Assembly (NCBI GenBank): GCA_963784995.1 | Contig: CAWATZ010000012.1 | Location: 62,001 to 126,000, forward strand | Direction of reading: 5' to 3' | DNA: 64,000 nt | From: CAWATZ01 sp963784995 | GTDB taxonomy: Bacteria; Planctomycetota; Planctomycetia; Gemmatales; Gemmataceae | In this document: positions 50,279 to 59,413 of the stretch, one piece after another | Layout of the letters: each line of letters opens with the position of its first letter | Position numbering within the stretch: position 1 is the stretch's first letter | The notes under the pieces: model-generated | Databases searched by the model: none | Seen by the model: the letters and a program-made list of their open reading frames with translations, nothing else | What the model was told of the DNA's origin: nothing | Translations under genes and position numbers: made by a program

Positions 50279-50601
50279 CCGATTACCGCCAGATCATTCG
50301 TCAGGTTCTCGCGGAATACGCCCGTTACAGGCCGGCGAACGGCGAGATCGAAACGGAGTTGGTCGTTGATCCGGAGCGCGACCATTTTGAACTCTTGCAT
50401 ATCGGCTGGGACGGCGTCCAGCGCATTCACGGCCCGGTAATCCACATCGACCTCATCGGCGACAAGGTGTGGATTCAATACGACGGGACAAACCGCCCCG
50501 TAGCCGACGAACTGATAGCAGCGGGCATCCCACAACAGGACATCGTTCTGGCCTGGCAGCCGCGCAAGTTGCGCCATCACACAGGCTTCGCCGTCGGCTG
50601 A
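50266..50601 (+). CDS. xisI: XisI-family protein
   Basis: The 111-residue product matches XisI along its whole length: MDRLTDYRQIIRQVLAEYARY, ETELVVDPERDHFELLHIGWDG, RIHGPVIHIDLIGDKVWIQYDGTNRPVADELIAAGIP, DIVLAW and the ending HHTGFAVG. XisI accompanies XisH in most genomes that have it, mainly cyanobacteria. The two probably form a complex. Their role outside the fdxN element is not established. There is no excision element or recombinase gene near, so a role other than fdxN excision is likely here. Confidence 0.9.
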   Translation: MDRLTDYRQIIRQVLAEYARYRPANGEIETELVVDPERDHFELLHIGWDGVQRIHGPVIHIDLIGDKVWIQYDGTNRPVADELIAAGIPQQDIVLAWQPRKLRHHTGFAVG

Positions 50602-50753
50602 GCGCGAGAATCCTTGTGTCCATCGTCCTGCATCCAAAGTGGAAACGCCGTCGCATGGTAGTCACGCGCCGGTGAAAACAAAGGGGATCCAGGCAGCGGT
50701 TCCCCGCCGATGCGTTATGGTATGATCAAACATCAACTCAGGAGGGTGCTGTC

Positions 50754-53279
50754 ATGGTCCGCTGCACTGTGCCATTTGTCACTGCCCTCCTTGCAGGTCT
50801 TGCCATGATGCCGGCGGTCCCTGCCCAATCGCGTAGCGACGCCCTCGACGATCCGCTGCCCGAAGGAGTGATCGCCCGGCTGGGAACGACGCGGATGCGG
50901 CACTTCCATCCCCCGGGCCGCTATTGCTGGGGCATCGGCTCCATCGCCTGGGCGCCCGATGGCAAGACGATCGCGACCACCACTTTCGAGAACACAACCG
51001 GTGTTGAGGCCCGCATCTGGGAGGCTTCGACCGGCAAAGCGCGGCGCCCGCTGGAGAACAACCTGCACTACGGCCCTACCTTCGTCCGCTTCTCGCCCGA
51101 CAGCAAAACGCTGGCCGCGGCGGCCGGCGACAAGATCGTGTTGTGGGACGTGGCCACGGGCAAGGAGGTGGGGCAACTCGCCGGGCGCCAGGGCACGGTG
51201 GACTCGCTGGTTTTTTGCGACGGCGGCAAGACCCTGGTGTCGGTCAGCCAGGATGGGACCGTCCACTGGTGGGACGTCGCCGGGCGCAAGTCGGTTCGTT
51301 CCTGGCAGCTTCTGGCGAACGAGCCCAGGAAAAATGACAAGGGCAAACCCATTCTCACGGGAATCGGCAAAAGTCGCTTTTCGGCCGACGGCAAAACCCT
51401 GGCCGTCGCCCAGTGGTGGACGACCAAGCCCGAACGACCCCAGGGGGAAAATCGGGCGATCGTCTATGACCTGAAGGCCAGGAAGGAAATCTGGCGTGAG
51501 GATTGCGACACTTTCTTCTCTTTCGCTTTCGCCCCCGACGGCAAGCGCCTGGCCAAATCGAGGGGCGGTATCGTATGGCTGCTGGAAACCGCCACGGGCC
51601 GTGAACTTGACCACTCCGATTGGTACTATCCGTCCGGGATGAATTTCTCGCCCGACGGCAAGACGCTGGCGCTGGTCATGAACGGTTATGTCGCTTTTTG
51701 GTCGCCGGACGAGAAAACGCCCGTGCGGAAGTATGATAGTCCTCTTCACGGCGGCGGCTATAACACGTTCAGTGCCAGCCCCGTCTTTTCCCCGGACGGC
51801 AAACAACTCGCGATCGACCGGCGATTGATGTTTCAGATTCTCGACCTGGCCACGGGCAAACCTGCTTTCTCTTACCCCAGCTATGATGATGGTCTGGGCT
51901 CCATCATATTTTCGTCGGATAACCGCACTCTGTTCGCGTCGGACGGCGACATACTGGTTGACACCGCGACATGGCGGCAGCGAGCGAAACCCAAGGAAGC
52001 ACCCTTGCCAGAGAATTCCGACGAGCGCAGCCGTTCCATGGATGGCACCCTTTGCGTTGCCGATGGCGGCACATTTCGAGACACCCTTTTCGACCTGAAA
52101 ACCGGCCGGGCCATCGTCCACTTTGAGGTGCCGGACCGACAGCCCGCGGACCATCGCGGCTTTTTCTCGCCGCGCTGCAGCACGTACGTGATGCGCGATC
52201 ACCGCTGCGACGGCAAGGAAACGGTCACGCTCTTTGCAATCCCCACGGGCAAACGGCTGTTTCAGTTGACCTTCAACAAATTCACAGGCACGGATTGCTG
52301 GTCCTTTTCGGCCGATGAAGCACGGGTGGCGTTTTTCGAGCGTGGAAATGGGATTCACGTTCACGACACCGCCACGGGCAAACTCATCTGGAAAACCGGG
52401 GTGGATACGGCGTCGGCGACGCTGGCCCTGTCGCCAAGCGGCGACATGCTGGCCGCCTGGTCGAGGGACCTCCGCGACGTCCACGTCTGGAATTTGGCCG
52501 CGAAAGACCAGGTGCTGCAGATCCTCCAGCGGAAGGCCATGTCGGCCGCGGGGTGCCTGGCCTGGTCGCCGGACAATCGCCTGCTGGCGGTCGGCAGCGA
52601 GGACAACTCCGTCCGAGTTTGGGAAATCGCCAGCGGGCAGGTCCGGCGCGAGTTCCTCGGGCACCTGGCCGAGCCGACCTGTCTGGCGTTTTCAGCCGAC
52701 GGCCAGATCCTCGTCTCCGGCAGCAAGGACACCACGATTTTGGTCTGGAAGATGCACTCCGATAACAAACACCCCGATTCCTTGACCGAGGACGAACTGG
52801 CGGCCCGCTGGGAGCGCCTGGCCGCGGAGGCCGGACCTGCGTCTGAAGCCATGGCCGATCTGCTGCACGCTCCGAACAGCGCCGTCGAGTTCCTGGCCGG
52901 GCGTCTGCAGCCGGCCCCGGCCTTCGATCCCAGGCAGGTAGCCGGTTGGATCGAGGACCTCGACAACGATGCATTTGCCGTGCGCGAAAAGGCCACGAGG
53001 GAGCTTTCGAGTCTGGGCGACCTCGTCCGCGATCCGCTGCGGAAGGCCCTGGCTGCAACTCCTCCCGCAGAGACACGGCAAAGGCTGCAACGTCTGCTTG
53101 ACAGGATGAACCAGCTTCAACCCGCTCAGTTGCGGTGCCTCCGGGCCATCGAAGTTCTGGAAAGGATCGGTACGCCTCAGGCCGTTGCGATCCTGGAACG
53201 CCTGACGCAGGGCAATCCCGAAAGCCGTGTGACTGCCGAGAGCCGCACCGTTCTCGCAAAACGAAAGCAAAAGAAGTGA
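50754..53279 (+). CDS. Secreted WD40-repeat protein with C-terminal HEAT-like domain
   Basis: ATG 50754 has GGAGG eight bases upstream; TATGAT at 50721 could be a -10 box. The 841-residue protein has a signal peptide (about 1-25, ending AVPAQS). From about residue 55 to 680 WD40 blades recur with F(S/A)PDGK(T/R)LA, LWDVATGKE(V), VHVWNLAAKD, WSPDNRLLAVGSEDNSVRVWEIASG and FSADGQILVSGSKDTTILVWKM, most likely two beta-propellers. The C-terminus (DDLDNDAFAVREKATRELSSLGDL...LRCLRAIEVLERIGTPQAVAILERL) is the helical-repeat module that ends many Gemmataceae WD40 proteins. A scaffold in the periplasm is inferred. It appears to be a single-gene unit. Confidence 0.88.
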   Translation: MVRCTVPFVTALLAGLAMMPAVPAQSRSDALDDPLPEGVIARLGTTRMRHFHPPGRYCWGIGSIAWAPDGKTIATTTFENTTGVEARIWEASTGKARRPLENNLHYGPTFVRFSPDSKTLAAAAGDKIVLWDVATGKEVGQLAGRQGTVDSLVFCDGGKTLVSVSQDGTVHWWDVAGRKSVRSWQLLANEPRKNDKGKPILTGIGKSRFSADGKTLAVAQWWTTKPERPQGENRAIVYDLKARKEIWREDCDTFFSFAFAPDGKRLAKSRGGIVWLLETATGRELDHSDWYYPSGMNFSPDGKTLALVMNGYVAFWSPDEKTPVRKYDSPLHGGGYNTFSASPVFSPDGKQLAIDRRLMFQILDLATGKPAFSYPSYDDGLGSIIFSSDNRTLFASDGDILVDTATWRQRAKPKEAPLPENSDERSRSMDGTLCVADGGTFRDTLFDLKTGRAIVHFEVPDRQPADHRGFFSPRCSTYVMRDHRCDGKETVTLFAIPTGKRLFQLTFNKFTGTDCWSFSADEARVAFFERGNGIHVHDTATGKLIWKTGVDTASATLALSPSGDMLAAWSRDLRDVHVWNLAAKDQVLQILQRKAMSAAGCLAWSPDNRLLAVGSEDNSVRVWEIASGQVRREFLGHLAEPTCLAFSADGQILVSGSKDTTILVWKMHSDNKHPDSLTEDELAARWERLAAEAGPASEAMADLLHAPNSAVEFLAGRLQPAPAFDPRQVAGWIEDLDNDAFAVREKATRELSSLGDLVRDPLRKALAATPPAETRQRLQRLLDRMNQLQPAQLRCLRAIEVLERIGTPQAVAILERLTQGNPESRVTAESRTVLAKRKQKK

Positions 53280-53392
53280 GGCGGGGCGGTCATCTCGCCG
53301 TGGCGTGGTTGCGTCTGTACGATGAACGCAGGGAAATCGATTGTGATGCTTCGCTATCCGGTATTGTGGTTACCGGGTTGGGGGAACCTGCG

Positions 53393-54607
53393 ATGTCCGA
53401 CCAAGAAACCAAACCCGCCTGCGACCGACGTGAGATCCTGGGAGTGGCCGCCGCCGGCGGTCTGCTGATGGCCGGGGCCGTGCTGGGCATGGAGGGGCCG
53501 GGAGGCAACGTCGCCGACCGCACTGCCAGCATCAAGATCACCGGTCTGCGCGGCATTCCGACCGGGCCCAAGGCGTACCTCAAGATCGAGACCAACCACA
53601 AGATCACCGGCTGGGGCGAGGTGACCGGCTCGGAGCCGAAGGTCGCCTGCGTGCTGGCCGATTCGCTCTTCGAGCTGCTCGACGGGGAGAACCCGACCCG
53701 CGTCGAGTACCTCTGGCAAAAGCTGTATCGCTCGCACCGCGACATCCGCGGCGGCCCGATCATGACGCACGTCATCTCGGCCATCGACATGGCACTGTGG
53801 GACATCACCGGCAAGCTCTGGGGCGTCCCCGTCTACCGCCTGCTCGGCGGCCCTGTCCGCGACAAGGTGCGGATGTATCCGGTCAAGGACAAGGCGGTCA
53901 AGCTCGGCACTGGCGGCCCGCACCCCTTCTCGGGCAATCCCAGCGACGTCATGCGGCTGGTGCGCATGGTCGAGGAGACGCGCAAGAAGATGGGCCCGAC
54001 TGGCACCATCATGTTCGACGCCCATTGCAGTGTGCCGCCGCCGATGCTGCTGCAGCTGGCCTCCGCGATTGACCCGTATGACATCCTCTTCCTGGAGGAG
54101 CCGGCGGTCCCGGGCAACATCGAGGTGTTCAAGCGGCTCAAGCAGCACGTCCGCATCCCGATGGCCACCGGCGAGCGCGACCGCACCATCTGGGAGATGA
54201 TCGCGTACTTGCAGGAGCGCTGCATCGACATCCTGCAGCCCGACTGCGGCCACACGGGCGGCATCAGCCAGATTCGCAAGATCAGCACCCTTGCCGAGGC
54301 CTACCACGTCCCGCTGGCCCCGCACAACACCTGTTCCGAGCTGGGCCTGACCGCGAGCCTGCACGCCACCCTGGCGGTGCCGCTGTTCCTGATCCACGAG
54401 GGCTACCTCGACGGCCACATCATGCCGCCCGGGGTGGCCCGCAAGAACTGGGAACAGGACAAGGACGGCTACGCCTCGCTGCCCCAGGGGCCAGGGCTCG
54501 GCGTCGAGATGGACGAGGACGCGATGGCCAAGGTCGCTGCTGACCCGAAACGCAAGTTCAAGTGGCCGGTGGTGAAATACGAGGATGGGTCGGTGAGGGA
54601 TTATTGA
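53393..54607 (+). CDS. Mandelate racemase/galactonate dehydratase-like enolase-superfamily enzyme, Tat-exported
   Basis: The 404-residue protein starts with CDRREILGVAAAGGLLMAGAVLG, a Tat-like signal in which Arg-Arg is kept. The two enolase-superfamily domains follow: the N-terminal lid (SIKITGLRGIPTGPKAYLKIETNHKITGWGE) and the barrel with metal ligands D209 (MFDAHC), E235 (FLEEP) and E261 (ATGERD). ILQPDCGHTGGISQIRKI and H311 in APHNTCSELG are as in D-galactonate/D-mannonate dehydratase-like members, so acid-sugar dehydration is the best guess. The substrate cannot be told. A long perfect hairpin follows the stop codon. Another in-frame start at 53135 is inside the preceding gene and is unlikely. 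Confidence 0.87.
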   Translation: MSDQETKPACDRREILGVAAAGGLLMAGAVLGMEGPGGNVADRTASIKITGLRGIPTGPKAYLKIETNHKITGWGEVTGSEPKVACVLADSLFELLDGENPTRVEYLWQKLYRSHRDIRGGPIMTHVISAIDMALWDITGKLWGVPVYRLLGGPVRDKVRMYPVKDKAVKLGTGGPHPFSGNPSDVMRLVRMVEETRKKMGPTGTIMFDAHCSVPPPMLLQLASAIDPYDILFLEEPAVPGNIEVFKRLKQHVRIPMATGERDRTIWEMIAYLQERCIDILQPDCGHTGGISQIRKISTLAEAYHVPLAPHNTCSELGLTASLHATLAVPLFLIHEGYLDGHIMPPGVARKNWEQDKDGYASLPQGPGLGVEMDEDAMAKVAADPKRKFKWPVVKYEDGSVRDY

Positions 54608-54626
54608 GAAGTCGGCGAGCGGAGCG

Positions 54627-54703
54627 GAGCCGCGCACGCAGCGCAGCGGAGTAAGCGGCCGTGCCGGAGGGCCGCTTACTCCGCTGCGCTGCGTGCGCGG
54701 CTC
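54627..54703. terminator. 34-bp perfect inverted repeat
   Basis: The arms 54627-54660 and 54670-54703 are perfectly complementary (GAGCCGCGCACGCAGCGCAG...), with a nine-base loop, GTGCCGGAG. It lies 20 bases after the stop of the enolase-superfamily gene and is the best candidate for its terminator. It also lies in the leader of the next gene. Confidence 0.75.
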
Positions 54704-54815
54704 GGCTGCTTTGCAGTTGGCCTTCCCAAATCTCGGCAAATTGTGTCCAATCCCCCGCGAGTCGGTGTTGCGTCCGTCCGCGACCGCGGACCCTGGCCTC
54801 AGCGCGGATTGTGTC

Positions 54816-57800
54816 ATGGCCGAAGTGTCTGCTGGCCTTGCTGCCTCGATCCCGGCTGCCCCGTCCTTGCCCACGGTGCGGTTGGAAGTGCGTCCGGCGC
54901 GCGGCCGGGCCACCGTCTACGAGGTGGGCGACGGCGGCTTCCTGGTCGGCAGCGTGCCGGGCTGCGACCTGCGCTTGCCCGGCACCAATCTGCCGCCCGT
55001 CCTGTGCCTGATCGCCCGCCACAGCAGCGGCGCCAGCCTCCGCAAGCTCGCTCCGGTCCAGCCCATCCTGATCAATGGCCGGCAGGCCAGCAGCACCTAC
55101 CTCGCCGATGGCGACCAACTTTCTTTGGGCATGGCCGACATCCTCGTCTCGATCACCTCCCACGCTCCGCAGGCCGTTCCCGCTGCCGCCCCGGCTGCCG
55201 ACCGGGAACTGGCCGAGCGCGCCCGGCGCGTGCAGACCCAGGAGCAGGAACTCCAGAAACTGACCGAGCAGTTCCAGCAGCACCAGCAGGCCAGAGAAGC
55301 CGACCTGGAGGCCCGCGAGCAGGCCGTGCTGGCGGCCCAGCAAGAGCTGAACGCCCACCTGGAGCAAGCGCGGACCCAGGATTCCGAGACCGCGGGCGTC
55401 CGGGAGGAGCTGGCCACGCTCAAGAAGCAGCTCTACCGGCGCTACCACGACCGGCGCGAACGGCTGATGAAACAGCAGCTGGCCATCCGCAAGGCCGGCC
55501 AGAAGCTCCAGGAACGCAAACGCCATCTCGATGAGCAAGCGCAAACGCTCGACGCTTCCCAGCAGCAATGGGACCAGAAACAGAGCGAACTGCAAGCCGG
55601 CCAGGAGCAGCTGGCCCGGGAACGCGACCTGCTCGAGGAGCAGCACCGGCTGGTCGCCAGCCGGCAGCAGGAGATTCAGCGCGAGCTGGCCGAGCGCCTC
55701 AGCGATTTGCAGAAGCGAGAAGAGCAGCTGGCCGAGGAACGGGCCGGCATGGAGGGGAGCCAAAAACAGCACCAGAGCGATCTGGTTCGTCTGGATCGAA
55801 TCCAGGCAACGCTGGAGCAGCGGCAAAAGCAGCTGCAGACAAGGGCCCTGGAGGTCGATCGCCGTTACGAGCAACTGCAGCGCGACACGCGCGAAGCCGA
55901 GACGCACGCGGCCGAGCTGGATCAGTGGCATCGCAAGTTGACCGAGCAGGCCGAGTTGCTGGCCCAGCAGAAGAAGAAACAGGACGAGGACGCCTCCCAG
56001 GCCAGCCAACGTACCGCTGCCGTCGAGGCCCAGCAGGCGATGCTGGCCACCCTCCGCACCCGGCTGGAGCGCCTGCGCGAGGAGCTGCGGCAGCAGGAGG
56101 AAGCCCTCGCCGATCAGCGGGCCCTGCACGAGGCCGGGCAGGCGGACCTGAAACAGCGTCAGGAAGAGGTCCAGAAACTCCACGAGGGGCTGGAAAACGA
56201 TAAGCAGCTGTTCGAGCAGGAACGCAAGCGCTTTGACGAGCGCCGCGGCATCATGGAACAGGCCGTCACCCAGCTGCGCCAGGCTCAGGAGAACCTGGCC
56301 GCGGAGGAGACCAACCTCCGCGAACGGCAGAAGCAGCTGGACGCCACGGCTGCCGAGCAGTCCGAGCAGACGGCCCTGCTCTTGACGCGCGGACAGCAGC
56401 TGGAGGAATTGCACAAGAAGATCGCCAGCGAGAAGCAAGCGTTCAAGGACCGCGAGGCCGCCATCGCCCGGGCCGAGGTCACCGTCACCGCACTGCAGGA
56501 ACAGCTGCGCCGCCGGGCCGAGGAGCTGAGCGAGCGCCACAAGCAGCTCACCGAACAGGAGCAGCGCTTGCAGCAGCAGAGCGGCGAATGGCAGGGGAAG
56601 GTCCGTCTGGCCGAGACGGAGCGGCAGCTGGCCGCCGAGCGTGTGGAGACGATGCGGCAGGAGCTGGGCGCCCAGGCCGCCGAACTGGAGCTGCGGCAGC
56701 AGGAGTTGCAGGATCGCGAGCTGGCCCTCAAGGCCGAGCGCGACCGCGTGGCCAACGCCGAGCAGGTGCTGGCCGCTCAGAGGCATGCGGTCGAGAGCGA
56801 GAAGCTGGCCTGGGAGGTCGAGCATCAGACCAGCAAGGAAGCGCTGGAGCGAGAGCGGGCCGTCCTGGAGTCGGCCCACGGCGATTTCCACCAGCTGGCC
56901 GGGCAGTTGCCCGAGCTGGAAGCGCAGGCGAGTGCCGCCCTGGATCGGCTGATCCGGGCCCGCGAGCAGCTGCGCGAGCAGCTCGCTCAGATCCACACCT
57001 TCGCGCGCCAGAGCCGGGAGGAGCTGGAACTGGCCCGCAAACAGGTCCAGGTCGAGTTCGAGCGTCTCCGTCAGCAGGAACTGGCCCTGCACGCCGCCCG
57101 CGACGAGCATCGGCTGGCCGTGGCCGCGTTCCGGCAGCAGCTGATCGAGTGGCAGGGGCAAGTCACCGAGATGAAGCAGATGCTGCTTCAGGACGAATCG
57201 CGCCTCGGCCGCCGGCAGGCGGAGGTGGAGCAGAAGGAGCAGCAAATCGAATCCACCAACGCGCGCCTGGCCCGGCAGGCGGAGGAGCTGGAGCAGCAGC
57301 AGCGCCAGGTCGAGGTCAAGCGCGGCGAGATGGACCGGCACCTGAACGACATGCGCGAGTGGTATCGTCGCAAGCTGCGCGAGCTGGCCGGGGTCGATGA
57401 GCGGGACCGGGAGCACGCGGTTGCTTCAGGTGAATCGGTCGGGCTGCCGGTCCCGGAACAGCCGGCCGGGGAGGGATCGCCTGCCGGCGACCGCGCCATC
57501 CTGTCCATGCTGGGCGAACTGGATCCAGGCGACCGGCAGCTGGGCGACCTGCTGCGTTCCCTGGAGCTGATCGACGCCGACACGCTCAGCGCCCTGCTGG
57601 TCGAGGCCCGACGCCAGAGGCGCTCGCTGCGGCAGCTGCTCCTGGCCGGCAACTACCTGACCCTCTACCAGATGGCGCTGATCGAGGCCGGCAACCTCGA
57701 TGGCCTGGTGCTGGGACCGGTCCGGCTGATCGATCGTCTCCAGGCGACGGCGCACGAGGCGGTCTATCGCGTCTTCGATCCGCGCCGCAACAGCGAGGCC

Positions 57801-58478
57801 TTGCTGCGCGTGCTGGCCGAGGAGGAGATGGAAGACGCGGTCCATCCCGACGAGTTTCGCCAGCGCTTCACGGCGGCCGTGGCGGTGCGGCACGTCCATC
57901 TGGCGGCGACCCTGGAAATCCTGGAGATCGCGGGCCGGCCCGCCGTCCTGCAGGAATACTTGACCGGCCTGCCCAGCAGCGACTGGCCGGCCGTCGGTGG
58001 GGCCCCGGGCGTCTGGTTCCGACTGGTTTCGCAGGCGGCCGTGGCCTTGCAAACTGCTCACGCCGCGGGACTGTACCACGGTCACCTGCACCCCGGCTCG
58101 TTTGTTTTCACGCGCGAGGGCACCCTGAAATTGCTGGGCCTGGGCGAGCCGCGCTGGCTGATGCAGCCGGCACCCGCCGACGACAGCGAGCCCAGCGCGG
58201 CCGGGGATCTGTTCGCGCTGGGCCAGGTCGTCGCCGGCTGGGCGGCGCTGGCGCCGCGCCGGGGAAACAAGCCCAAACCGCTGCCCGGAGGACTGCAAAG
58301 CGTGCTCGATCGGCTCCAGGCCGAGAAGGTCGAGGAGCGTTTCTTCAGCGCCGCGGAATTGCTCGAAGCCCTGGATGCAGCCAGCGCCAGCGTCCCCGCC
58401 AACGCCGCCGCCTGGGAGCGTTTCCTCCGCGAAGTGCGCGAGCAATCGGCCAACCTGGCACTGCAGCGCTCGGCCTGA
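54816..58478 (+). CDS. FHA domain, long coiled coil and C-terminal pseudokinase
   Basis: The likely start is ATG 54816 (MAEVSAGLAAS); the longer frame before it is not convincing. The 1,220-residue protein has an FHA-like domain at about 20-115 (VRLEVRPARGRATVYEVGDGGFLVGSVPGCDLRLP...), a ~750-residue coiled coil (about 125-880) rich in Gln, Glu, Arg and Leu, and a C-terminal kinase-like domain. That domain has an HxDLKPxN-like segment reading HGHLHPGSF (1088-1096) and a DFG equivalent reading GLG (1108-1110); the ATP-binding Lys is Arg (LLRVL). The catalytic Asp is lost, so it is a pseudokinase. By analogy it may recognise phosphothreonine through FHA and act as a scaffold. It has no membrane helix. 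The Ser/Thr kinase signalling partner is not in the window. Confidence 0.85.
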   Translation: MAEVSAGLAASIPAAPSLPTVRLEVRPARGRATVYEVGDGGFLVGSVPGCDLRLPGTNLPPVLCLIARHSSGASLRKLAPVQPILINGRQASSTYLADGDQLSLGMADILVSITSHAPQAVPAAAPAADRELAERARRVQTQEQELQKLTEQFQQHQQAREADLEAREQAVLAAQQELNAHLEQARTQDSETAGVREELATLKKQLYRRYHDRRERLMKQQLAIRKAGQKLQERKRHLDEQAQTLDASQQQWDQKQSELQAGQEQLARERDLLEEQHRLVASRQQEIQRELAERLSDLQKREEQLAEERAGMEGSQKQHQSDLVRLDRIQATLEQRQKQLQTRALEVDRRYEQLQRDTREAETHAAELDQWHRKLTEQAELLAQQKKKQDEDASQASQRTAAVEAQQAMLATLRTRLERLREELRQQEEALADQRALHEAGQADLKQRQEEVQKLHEGLENDKQLFEQERKRFDERRGIMEQAVTQLRQAQENLAAEETNLRERQKQLDATAAEQSEQTALLLTRGQQLEELHKKIASEKQAFKDREAAIARAEVTVTALQEQLRRRAEELSERHKQLTEQEQRLQQQSGEWQGKVRLAETERQLAAERVETMRQELGAQAAELELRQQELQDRELALKAERDRVANAEQVLAAQRHAVESEKLAWEVEHQTSKEALERERAVLESAHGDFHQLAGQLPELEAQASAALDRLIRAREQLREQLAQIHTFARQSREELELARKQVQVEFERLRQQELALHAARDEHRLAVAAFRQQLIEWQGQVTEMKQMLLQDESRLGRRQAEVEQKEQQIESTNARLARQAEELEQQQRQVEVKRGEMDRHLNDMREWYRRKLRELAGVDERDREHAVASGESVGLPVPEQPAGEGSPAGDRAILSMLGELDPGDRQLGDLLRSLELIDADTLSALLVEARRQRRSLRQLLLAGNYLTLYQMALIEAGNLDGLVLGPVRLIDRLQATAHEAVYRVFDPRRNSEALLRVLAEEEMEDAVHPDEFRQRFTAAVAVRHVHLAATLEILEIAGRPAVLQEYLTGLPSSDWPAVGGAPGVWFRLVSQAAVALQTAHAAGLYHGHLHPGSFVFTREGTLKLLGLGEPRWLMQPAPADDSEPSAAGDLFALGQVVAGWAALAPRRGNKPKPLPGGLQSVLDRLQAEKVEERFFSAAELLEALDAASASVPANAAAWERFLREVREQSANLALQRSA

Positions 58479-58652
58479 TTTCGCACGCCGCGCGAAAAAA
58501 TCTCGAAAATCTCGGAAATCCCGCCACTTTTTCCGCTCGCCAGTCTGGCTGTCGCTGGCCGCTTGCGTATTCTGGTATAGCAAGCAGTCGCGCTGCCGCT
58601 CACTGGGAGCGGCAGTCGTTGGCCTGTCGCCGAGCAATAGGAGATATCATCG

Positions 58653-59087
58653 ATGGCAGATTGGCGTAAAGTAGCGATGGCGGCAATCCTTGCCGATGGG
58701 AAGATCGACGACGCCGAGGTCAAGGTCCTCCGCAAGGAACTGTACGCGGACGGGAAGATCGATCACGATGAGGTCAAGTTCCTGATCGATCTGCGCAACC
58801 TCGCCCAGAAGAAAGCCAAGGCCAAGAAGGCATCGCTCAACCCCAGCTTCGAGAAGCTGTTCTTCAAGGCCATCGAGGACAACGTCCTCAAGGATGGCAA
58901 GATCAGCGAGTCCGAGGCCAAGTGGCTGGAGCAGATGGTCTTCGCCGACGGCAAGATCGACTCCAACGAAAAGAAATTCCTGGCGTCGCTCAAGAAGAAG
59001 GCCGGGGACAACGTCCACGAGACCTTCACCAAGCTGTACGAGAAGGCGACCAAGGCCGGGAAAGCCAAGGCCAAGGCCAAGAAGTGA
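58653..59087 (+). CDS. TerB-like protein with Lys-rich tail
   Basis: ATG 58653 has AGGAGA nine bases upstream. The 144-residue protein contains three short repeats of (L/Y/F)ADGKID(D/H/S)(A/D/N)E (near residues 13, 31 and 97) and one LKDGKISESEAKWL, an acidic helix-loop-helix motif like that of the TerB/DUF533 tellurite-resistance fold, which binds metal ions. It ends KAGKAKAKAKK, a basic tail like those of nucleic-acid-binding proteins. No signal sequence is seen. It is followed by a long bidirectional hairpin. The function is unknown. It looks monocistronic. Confidence 0.7.
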   Translation: MADWRKVAMAAILADGKIDDAEVKVLRKELYADGKIDHDEVKFLIDLRNLAQKKAKAKKASLNPSFEKLFFKAIEDNVLKDGKISESEAKWLEQMVFADGKIDSNEKKFLASLKKKAGDNVHETFTKLYEKATKAGKAKAKAKK

Positions 59088-59298
59088 GCCGCGCCGCCGA
59101 CTCGCGGAGGCCCTTGCCGGCCAGGCATTCCAGGCCGTCCTGGCGTGACCACGGATAGCAGCAGTGTCCGCTCGACCCCGTCGGTCGGGTGGGGAAGGAA
59201 ACGACCAACGTGTCAGGCAATCACGCTGTCTGACGCCAGGGCTTCCCTGAACAACGCGAATGCCCGCCGCGCCGCACCGCTTCCGCAAGGGATCGGCA

Positions 59299-59392
59299 AA
59301 ACGCCACACCCCACCAACGAGCCGCCGGGTTGATCCCGGCGGGAAAGACCGCCGGGATCAACCCGGCGGCTCGTTGGTGGGGTGTGGCGTTT
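59299..59392. terminator. 44-bp perfect inverted repeat between convergent genes
   Basis: The arms 59299-59342 and 59349-59392 are complementary along their full length, with a six-base loop, GAAAGA. The repeat lies between the TerB-like gene (end 59087) and ymdB (end 59414), 21 bases from the latter. It is one of the longest perfect stems in the window and can terminate transcription from both sides. After the right arm the plus strand continues TCTTGTCTT. Confidence 0.8.
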
Positions 59393-59413
59393 CTTGTCTT
59401 CGAGTCGTTCCGG

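Noticed and set aside
49859..50601. fdxN-type excision element
   Set aside because: xisH and xisI alone do not define one. There is no XisF-type recombinase and no nitrogen-fixation gene in the window.
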